NCBI GenBank assembly: GCA_002771585.1
Contig: PCTT01000035.1
Location: 1 to 14,171, forward strand
Source: Candidatus Campbellbacteria bacterium CG22_combo_CG10-13_8_21_14_all_36_13
GTDB lineage: Bacteria > Patescibacteriota > Minisyncoccia > Phycocordibacterales > PCTT01
DNA: 14,171 nucleotides
Reading direction: 5' to 3'
In this document: positions 5,948-12,715 of the stretch, in pieces
How the letters are laid out: each line of letters begins with the position of its first letter
How positions within the stretch are numbered: position 1 is the stretch's first letter
Notes under the pieces: model-generated
What the model was told of the DNA's origin: nothing
The model's input: the letters and a program-made list of their open reading frames with translations, nothing else
Databases searched by the model: none
Program-made: the position numbers and the translations under genes

Positions 5948-7669
5948 ATGGATGTACTAGAAATACTGACAAAAAAAGGTCTTATTAATGAGGCGGATAT
6001 TCCGTCTATAGAAAGACTGACTGAAGACGGTTCTAAAAGTATTGAAGAAGTACTTGCAATGCGCGGTATTTCTTCTAGCGATATACTTTCTGCAAAAGGT
6101 GAGTTTTATAATATACCAACAAAGGAAATAGAAAATGCCTCCATGTCTTTTGACGTTTTAAAGTATATTCCAGAGAAGTCTGTAAAATATTACAAAATTG
6201 CTCCAATAGGTATTACAGATGGTGTATTGGAGGTTGGTTTTGTAGACCCAGATAATCTAGAAGCAAAAGACGCCGTCCAATTTATTGCATCAAAAAATAA
6301 TATACCATACAAGATTTTTCTTATATCAGAAGGAGATTTTGAGAAGATTTTAAATTCGTACTCTGGCATTACGGGTGAAGTTGGTGAGGCCTTGTCTGAA
6401 CTTGAGACAGAGCTTTCTTCTGAAGAAGAACAATTATCAGAAGAGTTGAGTAAAGTTAAATCAAAAAAAATTGAAGGTACGAGAATAATAGAAGACGCTC
6501 CTGTAACTAAAATTGTTGCTACTGTATTACGCTATGCTGCAGAGGGTAGGGCTTCAGATATACACATAGAGCCATTGGATGGCAAGGTGCGAGTTCGTTT
6601 TAGGGTAGATGGAACAATGAATACTTCTTTGATACTTCCATCAAAGGTTTTGGATGCTGTCGTTGCAAGGATAAAAATTTTAGCAAAATTAAAACTTGAT
6701 GAAAAAAGAAAACCTCAAGACGGTCGTTTTTCTGCTCATATAGACAATAGAAAGATTGATTTTCGTGTGTCTACTTTCCCGACATATTATGGAGAAAAAG
6801 TCGTAATGCGATTACTTGATTCTGAGAGAGGTGTTCCAAAATTGGATGAAATGGGTATAAGGCCAGATAATTTGAAATTGATAAAAGATGCTATAAAGAG
6901 ACCATTTGGTCTTGTGCTTATATCTGGTCCAACTGGTTCTGGTAAGACTACAACACTTTATTCTATGCTAAACGAAGTAGATAGAGATACAAAAAACGTA
7001 CTTTCTCTAGAGGATCCGGTCGAATATAACGTTTCCGGTATTAGTCAGTCTCAGATTCATCCAGAAATTGGTTATACATTTGCTAATGGTCTGCGTACCA
7101 CACTTAGACAGGACCCAGACATAATCATGGTGGGTGAGATCAGAGACAAAGAAACAGCCGGTCTTGCAATACAAGCCGCCCTTACCGGGCACCTTGTGTT
7201 GTCGACCATTCACACAAACTCTTCAATTGGTGTTATACCGCGTCTGATCGACATGGGAGTTGATCCTTATTTGATTGCTCCAACGTTGATTATCGCTATG
7301 GCACAAAGACTTGTAAAGACAATATGTCCCAACTCTGGTAGAAAGATGCCAATAGAAGGGAGTATAAAAGCTATACTGGATAATTCTTTTCAGGACTTAC
7401 CAGAAAAGTATAGGAAAGATATCTTAATACCAGAATATGTACTTGCAAGCGAAGGAACTCCAGATTGTCCAAACGGTACAAGGGGCAGAACGCCAGTCTT
7501 TGAAGTTTTGAGTATTGATAGAGATATTGAGGAAATTATTCTCAAAAAACCAAACGAAGTGGATATTTTTAATAAAGCAAGAGAAAAGGGTATGCTTACC
7601 CTAAAAGAAGATGCTCTTTTGAAGGCTTTTGACCACAAGGTTCCTTTTGAAGAGATAAATAAGCTTTAA
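5948..7669 (+). CDS. pilB: PilB/GspE-family pilus extension ATPase
   Basis: This 573-residue hexameric ATPase drives pilus extension from the cytoplasmic face of PilC. The N-terminal MshEN-like domain (about 1-140) is followed by an acidic coil (148-170, rich in Glu/Ser), then the ATPase core: RASDIHIEP (201-209), Walker A GPTGSGKT (327-334), the Asp box LSLEDPVEY (352-360), Walker B DPDIIMVGE (389-397) and the His box GHLVLSTIHTN (414-424). The zinc-binding four-cysteine module of most PilB/GspE proteins is reduced: only C460 (TICPNSG) and C507 (PDCPNGTRGR) remain. It lies 34 bp after the PilP-like gene, in the same unit. MshEN domains often bind c-di-GMP, but I cannot confirm the full binding motif here. 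Confidence 0.96.
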   Translation: MDVLEILTKKGLINEADIPSIERLTEDGSKSIEEVLAMRGISSSDILSAKGEFYNIPTKEIENASMSFDVLKYIPEKSVKYYKIAPIGITDGVLEVGFVDPDNLEAKDAVQFIASKNNIPYKIFLISEGDFEKILNSYSGITGEVGEALSELETELSSEEEQLSEELSKVKSKKIEGTRIIEDAPVTKIVATVLRYAAEGRASDIHIEPLDGKVRVRFRVDGTMNTSLILPSKVLDAVVARIKILAKLKLDEKRKPQDGRFSAHIDNRKIDFRVSTFPTYYGEKVVMRLLDSERGVPKLDEMGIRPDNLKLIKDAIKRPFGLVLISGPTGSGKTTTLYSMLNEVDRDTKNVLSLEDPVEYNVSGISQSQIHPEIGYTFANGLRTTLRQDPDIIMVGEIRDKETAGLAIQAALTGHLVLSTIHTNSSIGVIPRLIDMGVDPYLIAPTLIIAMAQRLVKTICPNSGRKMPIEGSIKAILDNSFQDLPEKYRKDILIPEYVLASEGTPDCPNGTRGRTPVFEVLSIDRDIEEIILKKPNEVDIFNKAREKGMLTLKEDALLKAFDHKVPFEEINKL

Positions 7670-7699
7670 TATCTTTACACAACAAAGTAAAATTTATTC

Positions 7700-7708
7700 T
7701 GATATAAT
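7700..7708 (+). promoter_or_regulatory. Extended -10 promoter of the response regulator
   Basis: TGATATAAT is a perfect extended -10 (TG-N-TATAAT) that begins 18 nt before the ATG at 7718. Transcription would start about 3 nt before the ATG, giving a leaderless or near-leaderless mRNA. TTTACA at 7674-7679 resembles a -35 box but is too far upstream (23 bp). The same nine bases precede pilA2 (11289-11297). Confidence 0.55.
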
Positions 7709-7717
7709 ATAAATAAT

Positions 7718-8113
7718 ATGACCGGAGAAAAATACAAAATTCTTATTGTAGATGATGATAAGTTTTTACTTGATATATATACTGTCAAATTTAGAGAGTT
7801 TGGTTTTGATATAGATACCGCAATGAGTGGCCAAGAAGCTTTAGATAAACTAAAAGCAGGTGCTAAGAAATTTAATGTTTTATTGTTAGATATGGTAATG
7901 CCAATAATGGGTGGACTTGAGTTGCTTGCAGAAGTCAAAAAACAAAAATTGGACGATGGTCTGGTTATAATTGTACTTACCAATCAAGGACAACCAGAAG
8001 ATATAAAAAAAGCACAAGAATATGATGTAGATGGATATATTGTGAAAGCAACTTCCATACCTTCTGAAGTTTTGGCTGAAGTAAAACAAATAGTAGATAA
8101 AAAATTAGGATAA
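7718..8113 (+). CDS. Single-domain response regulator (CheY-like) in the pilus locus
   Basis: This is a 131-residue stand-alone receiver domain with all key residues: acidic pocket D12-D13-D14 (LIVDDDKF), phospho-acceptor D58 (LLLDMVMP), T88 (IVLTNQG) and K110 (GYIVKA). There is no output domain, so it should act by protein contact, as CheY, PilG and PilH do. It sits between pilB and pilT. Its TAA stop overlaps the pilT ATG (TAATG at 8111-8115), so the two are probably translationally coupled. An extended -10 box directly precedes it. No histidine kinase is visible in the window. A role in choosing between extension and retraction is inference from this context. Confidence 0.93.
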   Translation: MTGEKYKILIVDDDKFLLDIYTVKFREFGFDIDTAMSGQEALDKLKAGAKKFNVLLLDMVMPIMGGLELLAEVKKQKLDDGLVIIVLTNQGQPEDIKKAQEYDVDGYIVKATSIPSEVLAEVKQIVDKKLG

Positions 8114-9180
8114 TGTCAGAATATAAAAAAGAGTTAGAAGAACTTATAGAAATTGTAATAAATGAAGGTGGTTCAGACCTTCATATTTCTGTGGGAAGAC
8201 ATCCAAGTATAAGGGTATTAGGCACGCTTGTTCCTCTTGTAAAAAAGCCCATCTTAACTCCAGAAGATACTCTTGGTCTTGTTGAAGTATTATTTCCAAC
8301 GAAAGAAAAAAGAGATGAGTTTTTTGCAAAAAAAGAATTAGACTTTTCATATAGTTATAAAGAAAAAGCTCGTTTCAGGTGTAATGCTTTTTTTGCTTCT
8401 GGTTCTGCGGGGGTTGCAATGAGACTTATCCCTAAAAAAATAAGCACACTGGAAGAGTTGAATTTGCCACCATCGTTGGCAGATTTTACGAGAAGACAGC
8501 AAGGGTTCTTTTTATTGGTTGGCCCTGTCGGTCAAGGCAAAACCACGACCCTTTCAGCGATGATCGAGTTAATAAATCAAGAGAGAGCTGAGCATATAAT
8601 CACAATAGAAGATCCGATAGAGTATATTTATGAACAAAAACAATCAATAATAGATCAGAGGGAGATAGGTTTAGATTCTCCAGATTTTCATACAGCACTT
8701 CGTGGCACTTTTAGGCAAGACGTTGATGTGATTATGGTTGGCGAGATGAGAGAGCCCGAAACAATAGCAACAGCTGTTACGGCAGCTGAGACTGGACATT
8801 TGGTTTTTGCGACCCTACACACAAACAATGCACCTCAAACAATAGATAGAATTTTAGACTCGTTTTCTGCTGATCAGCAACCACAAATAAGGGCACAGTT
8901 ATCAAATACTTTGTCTGGAATTTTTTCTCAAAGATTGTTGCCAAGGGTGTCTGGAGGTGTAGTGCCTGCATATGAGCTTTTAATAAATAATAACGCTGTT
9001 GCAAATCTAATAAGAGAGGGAAGGACGCATGAAATAGATTCTGTAATCCAAACAAGTATGGAACAAGGAATGATTGATTTGAATAGATGTCTTGCGGATT
9101 TGGTGCAAAAAGGAGAGATCACAATAGAGACAGCCAGAATGTATTCACTGAAGCCACAAGTGTTAGACAGACTTATTTAG
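8113..9180 (+). CDS. pilT: Pilus retraction ATPase PilT
   Basis: The 355-residue protein has the short N-terminal PAS-like domain and RecA-like core of PilT, which depolymerises pili. Motifs are SDLHISVG (21-28), Walker A GPVGQGKT (137-144, with V and Q where GPTGSGKS is usual), Asp box ITIEDPIEY (163-171), Walker B DVDVIMVGE (203-211) and His box GHLVFATLHTN (228-238). AVANLIRE (295-302) matches the AIRNLIRE motif needed for retraction, which separates PilT from PilB. The start codon overlaps the response regulator stop. The presence of PilT with intact motifs implies dynamic, retractable pili. Confidence 0.96.
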   Translation: MSEYKKELEELIEIVINEGGSDLHISVGRHPSIRVLGTLVPLVKKPILTPEDTLGLVEVLFPTKEKRDEFFAKKELDFSYSYKEKARFRCNAFFASGSAGVAMRLIPKKISTLEELNLPPSLADFTRRQQGFFLLVGPVGQGKTTTLSAMIELINQERAEHIITIEDPIEYIYEQKQSIIDQREIGLDSPDFHTALRGTFRQDVDVIMVGEMREPETIATAVTAAETGHLVFATLHTNNAPQTIDRILDSFSADQQPQIRAQLSNTLSGIFSQRLLPRVSGGVVPAYELLINNNAVANLIREGRTHEIDSVIQTSMEQGMIDLNRCLADLVQKGEITIETARMYSLKPQVLDRLI

Positions 9181-9310
9181 AAAATAACAGTGAGTTAATT
9201 TTATATGTATAAAAATTATAGATGTTATACGCAAGACATATTCACGTCACATACGTCGTTTTGCTTTCTGTATTCACGATTCATAATTCATAATTCATAA
9301 TTCATTTAAT
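9181..9310 (+). repeat. pilT-pilC spacer with ATTCATA heptamer array
   Basis: The spacer holds no gene. Its 3' part (9279-9305) is ATTCATA repeated almost four times and ends just before the pilC start region. This is the reverse complement of the GAATTAT heptamer seen at 12688-12715, 13375-13388 and 13408-13421. The 5' part is AT-rich with no clear terminator. Whether pilC is expressed from its own promoter or by read-through from pilT cannot be told. Confidence 0.75.
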
Positions 9311-10516
9311 ATGTTATTCAAATACAAAGCAGTAGACCAAAATAATTCAAATAAAGAAGGTACAATAGAGGCCTTAAATATTGATATTGCCGTGTCATCT
9401 CTTCAAAAAAGAGGTTTTACTATACTTGGAATACAACCAGCAAATAAAACAGGATTTTTTGACAGAAAAATCACAATTTTTCAAAAAGTATCAAATAAAG
9501 ATGTTGTAATTCTTTCAAGGCAAATTTCAACCCTTTTCCAGGCACAGGTTTCTGCCCTTCGTGTGTTTACAATGCTTGCGTCTGAAACCCCTAACCCTCT
9601 TTTGAGAGAAAAATTAGGGCAAATCACAACAGAGCTTCAGTCTGGTAGTTCGATATCAAAATCTTTAGCAAAGCATACAGACGTATTTTCTTCTTTTTAT
9701 ATAAACATGGTGAAAGCCGGAGAAGAGACTGGAAAACTAGACGAAACTTTTTCATTCCTTGCAGATTACTTGGATAGAAACTATGAGCTTACATCAAAAG
9801 CAAAAAATGCACTTGTTTATCCTGTATTTGTTATATTCACTTTCATAGCGGTCATGGTACTCATGCTTACAATGGTTATTCCACGTATTACTTCTATTCT
9901 AGAAGAATCAGGACAAGAGGTGCCAATATATACAAAAATTGTTATAGGAATGAGCAAGCTTCTAACAGATTATGGACTTTTTGTCCTGATAGCTTTGTTT
10001 ATCGCAGGTTTTTTGGTGTTTAGATGGTCAAGACAACCTTCTGGTAAGGAGTTTTTTGCAGATTTAAAATTACGTATACCCTATATAGGTAATTTATATC
10101 AAAAACTTTATTTATCGAGACTTGCTGACAATATGAACACAATGCTTCTTTCTGGTATTCCAATGCTTCGTGCTATAGAGGTGACGGCAGAGGTTGTGGA
10201 TAATGAAGTATATAGAAGGTTGCTTATGAAATCTGCAGAAAATATAAAAGGAGGAAAAAGTGTTTCAGACTCTTTAAGTGAATTTCCACAGATTCCTAAG
10301 ATTATGATTCAAATGATGAGGGTGGGTGAAGAGACTGGGGAACTTGGTAATATTTTAAAGACACTATCAAACTTCTACAGAAGAGAGGTGACTAATGCAG
10401 TTGATACTCTAGTGAGTCTTATAGAACCACTTATGATGGTGATGCTTGGTCTTGGTGTAGGTTTCTTGCTTGCTTCAGTTCTTATACCTATTTATAATAT
10501 TTCTGGTGGGGCGTAG
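9311..10516 (+). CDS. pilC: Type IV pilus platform protein PilC (GspF family)
   Basis: PilC is the polytopic inner-membrane platform that PilB and PilT turn to insert or remove pilin subunits. This 401-residue copy is full length: an N-terminal FKYKAVDQ segment, then two GspF repeats (about 66-190 and 268-390). Each repeat carries the family signature, GEETGKLDETF (137-147) and GEETGELGNIL (339-349). Membrane segments lie at about 168-190, 220-237 and 369-391. The ATG is preceded only by repeat DNA and TTTAAT, with no Shine-Dalgarno sequence. It is followed by a mobile-element-like inverted repeat. Confidence 0.95.
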   Translation: MLFKYKAVDQNNSNKEGTIEALNIDIAVSSLQKRGFTILGIQPANKTGFFDRKITIFQKVSNKDVVILSRQISTLFQAQVSALRVFTMLASETPNPLLREKLGQITTELQSGSSISKSLAKHTDVFSSFYINMVKAGEETGKLDETFSFLADYLDRNYELTSKAKNALVYPVFVIFTFIAVMVLMLTMVIPRITSILEESGQEVPIYTKIVIGMSKLLTDYGLFVLIALFIAGFLVFRWSRQPSGKEFFADLKLRIPYIGNLYQKLYLSRLADNMNTMLLSGIPMLRAIEVTAEVVDNEVYRRLLMKSAENIKGGKSVSDSLSEFPQIPKIMIQMMRVGEETGELGNILKTLSNFYRREVTNAVDTLVSLIEPLMMVMLGLGVGFLLASVLIPIYNISGGA

Positions 10517-10517
10517 T

Positions 10518-10653
10518 GATTTATCCGCACACTAACATTAGCTTTGCTGGTATTTATAAAACACAAAAACTTTTTGATTTTTGTCTATTAAACAACATAA
10601 TCTTTGTTGTAAAAGCAGGATGAAACTAATGTTAGTGTTCGGATTTATCCACA
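10518..10653. mobile_element. MITE-like element with inverted ends and flanking direct repeats
   Basis: CACTAACATTAG at 10530-10541 is matched by a perfect inverted copy CTAATGTTAGTG at 10626-10637 (13 bp when the flanking A/T pair is counted). Outside them lie direct repeats GATTTATCCGCA (10518-10529) and GATTTATCCACA (10642-10653), 12 bp with one mismatch. The left direct repeat abuts the inverted end and the right is 4 bp away. The interior is AT-rich, codes for nothing credible, and also has short inverted pieces (GCTTT/AAAGC, ACAAC/GTTGT). This matches a small non-autonomous transposon-like element with a target duplication. It could instead be a long regulatory or terminator hairpin after pilC. 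Confidence 0.5.
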
Positions 10654-10684
10654 ATTTTATAAAATTTTTATATAAGAGTGGGTA

Positions 10685-10690
10685 TATAAT
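10685..10690 (+). promoter_or_regulatory. Possible pilA1 promoter (-10 box)
   Basis: TATAAT at 10685-10690 would start transcription near 10697, giving a leader of about 107 nt, the longest in the locus. No convincing -35 hexamer is seen at 16-18 bp. The box lies just downstream of the inverted-repeat element, which might therefore affect pilin expression. Confidence 0.45.
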
Positions 10691-10696
10691 AGGAAT

Positions 10697-10757
10697 ACGC
10701 TTAAAATATGCGTTTAAAACGGCATGGTCGAATCCACCATAGGTGGACACGTCGTTT
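10697..10757 (+). promoter_or_regulatory. Structured 5' leader of pilA1 with competing stems
   Basis: Within the predicted leader, AAACGGC (10717-10723) can pair with GTCGTTT (10751-10757) as a 7-bp stem with one G-U pair. It encloses a perfect 6-bp hairpin TCCACC-ATA-GGTGGA (10733-10747). An alternative 5-bp hairpin ATGGT (10724-10728) with ACCAT (10736-10740) uses the same bases, so the two inner stems exclude each other. ACGC/GCGT (10697-10713) is a small stem at the likely 5' end. I do not recognise a known riboswitch class. It may be an mRNA-stability or regulatory leader. Confidence 0.4.
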
Positions 10758-10803
10758 CAAATAGAAATTTGCAAAAATTTTTGTTAATTAATTTAATTTT
10801 ATT

Positions 10804-11223
10804 ATGAAAAGAAATAAAGGTTTCACACTTATTGAACTTCTAGTTGTAATCGCAATCATTGGGATTCTTTCCTCTGTTGTGCTTGCTTCTTTGAATACTG
10901 CAAGAGGTAAGGGTGCAAATGCGGCAGTTAAATCTAATCTTGCGAACATTCGTCCACAAGCTGAGCTTGTATATGATGATAACTCAGGTAGTTATGCTGC
11001 TGTATGTACCGATGGTACAGTTGTGAAAGCAATTGCTGCTGCTCAAAGTGCTGGTGGTGCGGCAAAATGTATTGACACATCTACAGACTGGTCAGCGGCT
11101 GGTCAGTTGAAGACAGCAGAAGGCACATCAACACACTGGTGTGTGGATGATAGTGGTACAGCAAAAGGTATTACTACAGCGCAGTATACTGCATTAGCAG
11201 ATGGTGCACCAAATTGTCCGTAA
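10804..11223 (+). CDS. pilA: Type IV major pilin, copy 1
   Basis: The 139-residue prepilin has a six-residue leader MKRNKG cut before FTLIE, leaving Phe1 and the conserved Glu5 of type IV pilins, followed by a hydrophobic helix (LLVVIAIIGILSSVVLASL). The mature head is short, rich in Ala, Gly, Ser and Thr, and has four cysteines (C68, C89, C113, C138) that could make two disulfides. The segment HWCVDDSGTAKG (111-122) looks like other CPR pilins I recall. The first 34 residues are identical to those of the second pilin at 11362, but the heads are unrelated in sequence. It has its own leader and a strong downstream terminator, as expected for an abundant structural subunit. Confidence 0.93.
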   Translation: MKRNKGFTLIELLVVIAIIGILSSVVLASLNTARGKGANAAVKSNLANIRPQAELVYDDNSGSYAAVCTDGTVVKAIAAAQSAGGAAKCIDTSTDWSAAGQLKTAEGTSTHWCVDDSGTAKGITTAQYTALADGAPNCP

Positions 11224-11241
11224 TCCTTTTATTAGGTTTTT

Positions 11242-11281
11242 AAACACAAACACTCCTACATGGGTTGGGGTGTTTTTGTTT
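11242..11281 (+). terminator. Intrinsic terminator after pilA1
   Basis: AAACACAAACACTCC (11242-11256) pairs with GGGGTGTTTTTGTTT (11267-11281) over 15 positions with one mismatch and one G-U pair, around a 10-nt loop. The T-rich 3' arm doubles as the U tract. It starts 18 bp after the pilA1 stop codon. Confidence 0.75.
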
Positions 11282-11288
11282 ATATATT

Positions 11289-11297
11289 TGATATAAT
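11289..11297 (+). promoter_or_regulatory. Extended -10 promoter of pilA2
   Basis: TGATATAAT is a perfect extended -10 identical to that before the response regulator (7700-7708). It directly follows the pilA1 terminator and would give a leader of about 58 nt before the ATG at 11362. No good -35 box is seen. Confidence 0.5.
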
Positions 11298-11361
11298 AAT
11301 TATATTCAAACCAATGAATATTTTACTAGGTCGATTTAAAAATTAATAAATTATATATATT

Positions 11362-11808
11362 ATGAAAAGAAATAAAGGTTTCACACTTATCGAGCTTCTA
11401 GTTGTAATCGCAATCATCGGAATTCTTTCCTCTGTTGTGCTTGCATCGCTAAATACCGCTCGACTAAAAGCGCGTGATGCAAAAAGAATTGCCGAGCTTG
11501 ATAGTATAGAAAAAGCATTACAACTATATTCTGATGCAAATGGTGGAACATATCCTACCGCTTTAGATGATCTGATTGCACCAGGATATATCTCTGTTGT
11601 GCCAACAGATCCGCAAACCGGCGGACCATTCAGTTATGCTGCGCTCGGTACAGGCGCTGTATGTGATGGCTATCACCTAGGAATAGCTCTTGAGGATATA
11701 AACAACCCAGCGTTCAATAGCGACTCTGATGCTGTTGCTGGTACTGCTTGTACTGGTAGTGGAGCAGACTTTGATGGAGATGAACCAATGTACGATAAAG
11801 CAATATAG
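11362..11808 (+). CDS. pilA: Type IV pilin copy 2, GspG-like head
   Basis: The 148-residue prepilin shares its first 34 residues, including leader MKRNKG and the whole FTLIE-type helix, with the pilin at 10804. After that the two diverge. This one has a charged helix extension (LKARDAKRIAELDSIEKALQ), then NGGTYPTALDDL and YISVVPTDPQTGGPFSYA (76-93), which resemble the G-rich loop of GspG/PilE-type major pseudopilins. Two cysteines (C101, C130) may form a disulfide, and the acidic end DFDGDEPMYDKAI (136-148) may hold a metal ion; both are inference. An identical helix should let both subunits join one fibre. A terminator follows. Confidence 0.93.
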   Translation: MKRNKGFTLIELLVVIAIIGILSSVVLASLNTARLKARDAKRIAELDSIEKALQLYSDANGGTYPTALDDLIAPGYISVVPTDPQTGGPFSYAALGTGAVCDGYHLGIALEDINNPAFNSDSDAVAGTACTGSGADFDGDEPMYDKAI

Positions 11809-11822
11809 TTCTTAATCAAAGG

Positions 11823-11862
11823 CAAAAAACCCGCAAATCTTTTAAGAAAAGTGGGTTTTTTG
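11823..11862 (+). terminator. Intrinsic terminator after pilA2
   Basis: CAAAAAACCCGC (11823-11834) pairs with GTGGGTTTTTTG (11851-11862) over 12 bp with one G-U pair and a 16-nt loop. The 3' arm holds a run of six T. It lies 14 bp after the pilA2 stop codon and separates the pilins from pilD. Confidence 0.8.
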
Positions 11863-11892
11863 TGTAAATCCATAGGGTTTTTCATAAATATA

Positions 11893-11903
11893 TATAGTAT
11901 ACT
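11893..11903 (+). promoter_or_regulatory. Probable pilD promoter, near-leaderless
   Basis: TATAGTATACT is identical to the 11-mer before pilN (4325-4335). Its TATACT part (11898-11903) begins 17 nt before the ATG at 11915, so transcripts would have a leader of about 5 nt. ATACTGTAT that follows is shared with the pilM promoter. No convincing -35 box is assigned. Confidence 0.45.
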
Positions 11904-11914
11904 GTATGTATATT

Positions 11915-12682
11915 ATGGAGTATTTGTTTATATTATTTTCATTCTTATTTGGAACAATAGTAGGTAGTTTCTTAAACGCCTTGTCTTTTAGGTTTAATAC
12001 AGGAAAATCAATGATGACAAGGTCCTCTTGCATGGTGTGTAATACAGAAATCAAATGGTATGACCTAATTCCCGGTATAAGCTTCATACTACTTGAAGGC
12101 AAGTGTCGTTCATGCGAAAGCAGGATATCTATACAATATCCAATAGTAGAGATACTAACAGGTGTTTTATTTGCTGGTATATATTCAATCTATGGCATTA
12201 CTATAGAATCGATAATCCTATTTATCCTTTTTGCTCTAATGGTTTTTATTTTTGTATATGATTATCATCACAAAATCATTCTAAACCAATTTGTTTATCC
12301 ACTAATATTTTTATCCTTCCTAAAAATTTTTGTAATAGGGAATACGTCTTCTATAAACTATTTTGATATATATAGTGTTTATACTGCGATAGGACTGTTT
12401 CTATTCTTTGGTGCGTTTTGGTTTTTTTCTAAAGGAACGTGGATGGGTCTAGGGGATGCCAAACTTGCTTTTGCAATAGGATTGATTCTCGGGCCAATTA
12501 ATGGTGTATCTGCAATTGTTTTAGGATTTTGGCTTGGGGCTTTGGTTGGGCTTGGAATTATGTTTTATGAAAAAGTTATACGTAGAAATAATTCTCTGGG
12601 GATGAAGACGGAAATACCATTTGCACCGTTTTTGTTAATTGGCACATGGCTTGTATTTTTTTTCAACATAAGTTTGTTTTAA
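11915..12682 (+). CDS. pilD: Prepilin peptidase / N-methyltransferase PilD
   Basis: PilD is a polytopic membrane aspartyl protease that removes the leader of prepilins after Gly and methylates the new N-terminus. Numbered from 11915 (255 residues), the N-terminal GTIVGSFLNALSFRF segment is typical. Two CxxC pairs, C39-C42 and C64-C67, form the zinc site of the methylase domain. The catalytic acids are D116 (FVYDYHHK) and D181 in GLGDAKL. About seven membrane helices follow the cytosolic domain. An in-frame ATG at 11906 would add three residues, but the TATACT box would start transcription beyond it, so 11915 is preferred. It should process both pilins and both pseudopilins here. Confidence 0.94.
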   Translation: MEYLFILFSFLFGTIVGSFLNALSFRFNTGKSMMTRSSCMVCNTEIKWYDLIPGISFILLEGKCRSCESRISIQYPIVEILTGVLFAGIYSIYGITIESIILFILFALMVFIFVYDYHHKIILNQFVYPLIFLSFLKIFVIGNTSSINYFDIYSVYTAIGLFLFFGAFWFFSKGTWMGLGDAKLAFAIGLILGPINGVSAIVLGFWLGALVGLGIMFYEKVIRRNNSLGMKTEIPFAPFLLIGTWLVFFFNISLF

Positions 12683-12687
12683 ATTCA

Positions 12688-12715
12688 GAATTATGAATTA
12701 CGAATTACGAATTAA
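12688..12715 (+). repeat. GAATTAT/GAATTAC heptamer array overlapping a pseudopilin start
   Basis: Four tandem heptamers (GAATTAT, GAATTAC, GAATTAC, GAATTAA) begin six bases after the pilD stop. The only ATG available to the next gene (12693-12695) lies across the first and second units, so the array is translated as the start of the prepilin leader. Confidence 0.8.

Noticed and set aside
9181..9280. Terminator after pilT
   Set aside because: The short GCAAGAC/GTCGTTTTGC pairing is imperfect with a long loop, and no T tract follows.
10521..10653. DnaA boxes TTATCCGCA and TTATCCACA, possible origin
   Set aside because: The second matches the consensus exactly, but both are part of the direct repeats of the MITE-like element. 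No dnaA, dnaN or cluster of further boxes is present.
10538..10750. 70-residue open frame on the minus strand upstream of pilA1
   Set aside because: It covers the inverted-repeat element, the pilA1 promoter and the structured leader, has no recognisable domain, and is best explained by chance in AT-rich DNA.
10697..10757. Known riboswitch (c-di-GMP class I) before the pilin
   Set aside because: The conserved c-di-GMP-I core strings I know are not present, so I report only an unnamed structured leader.
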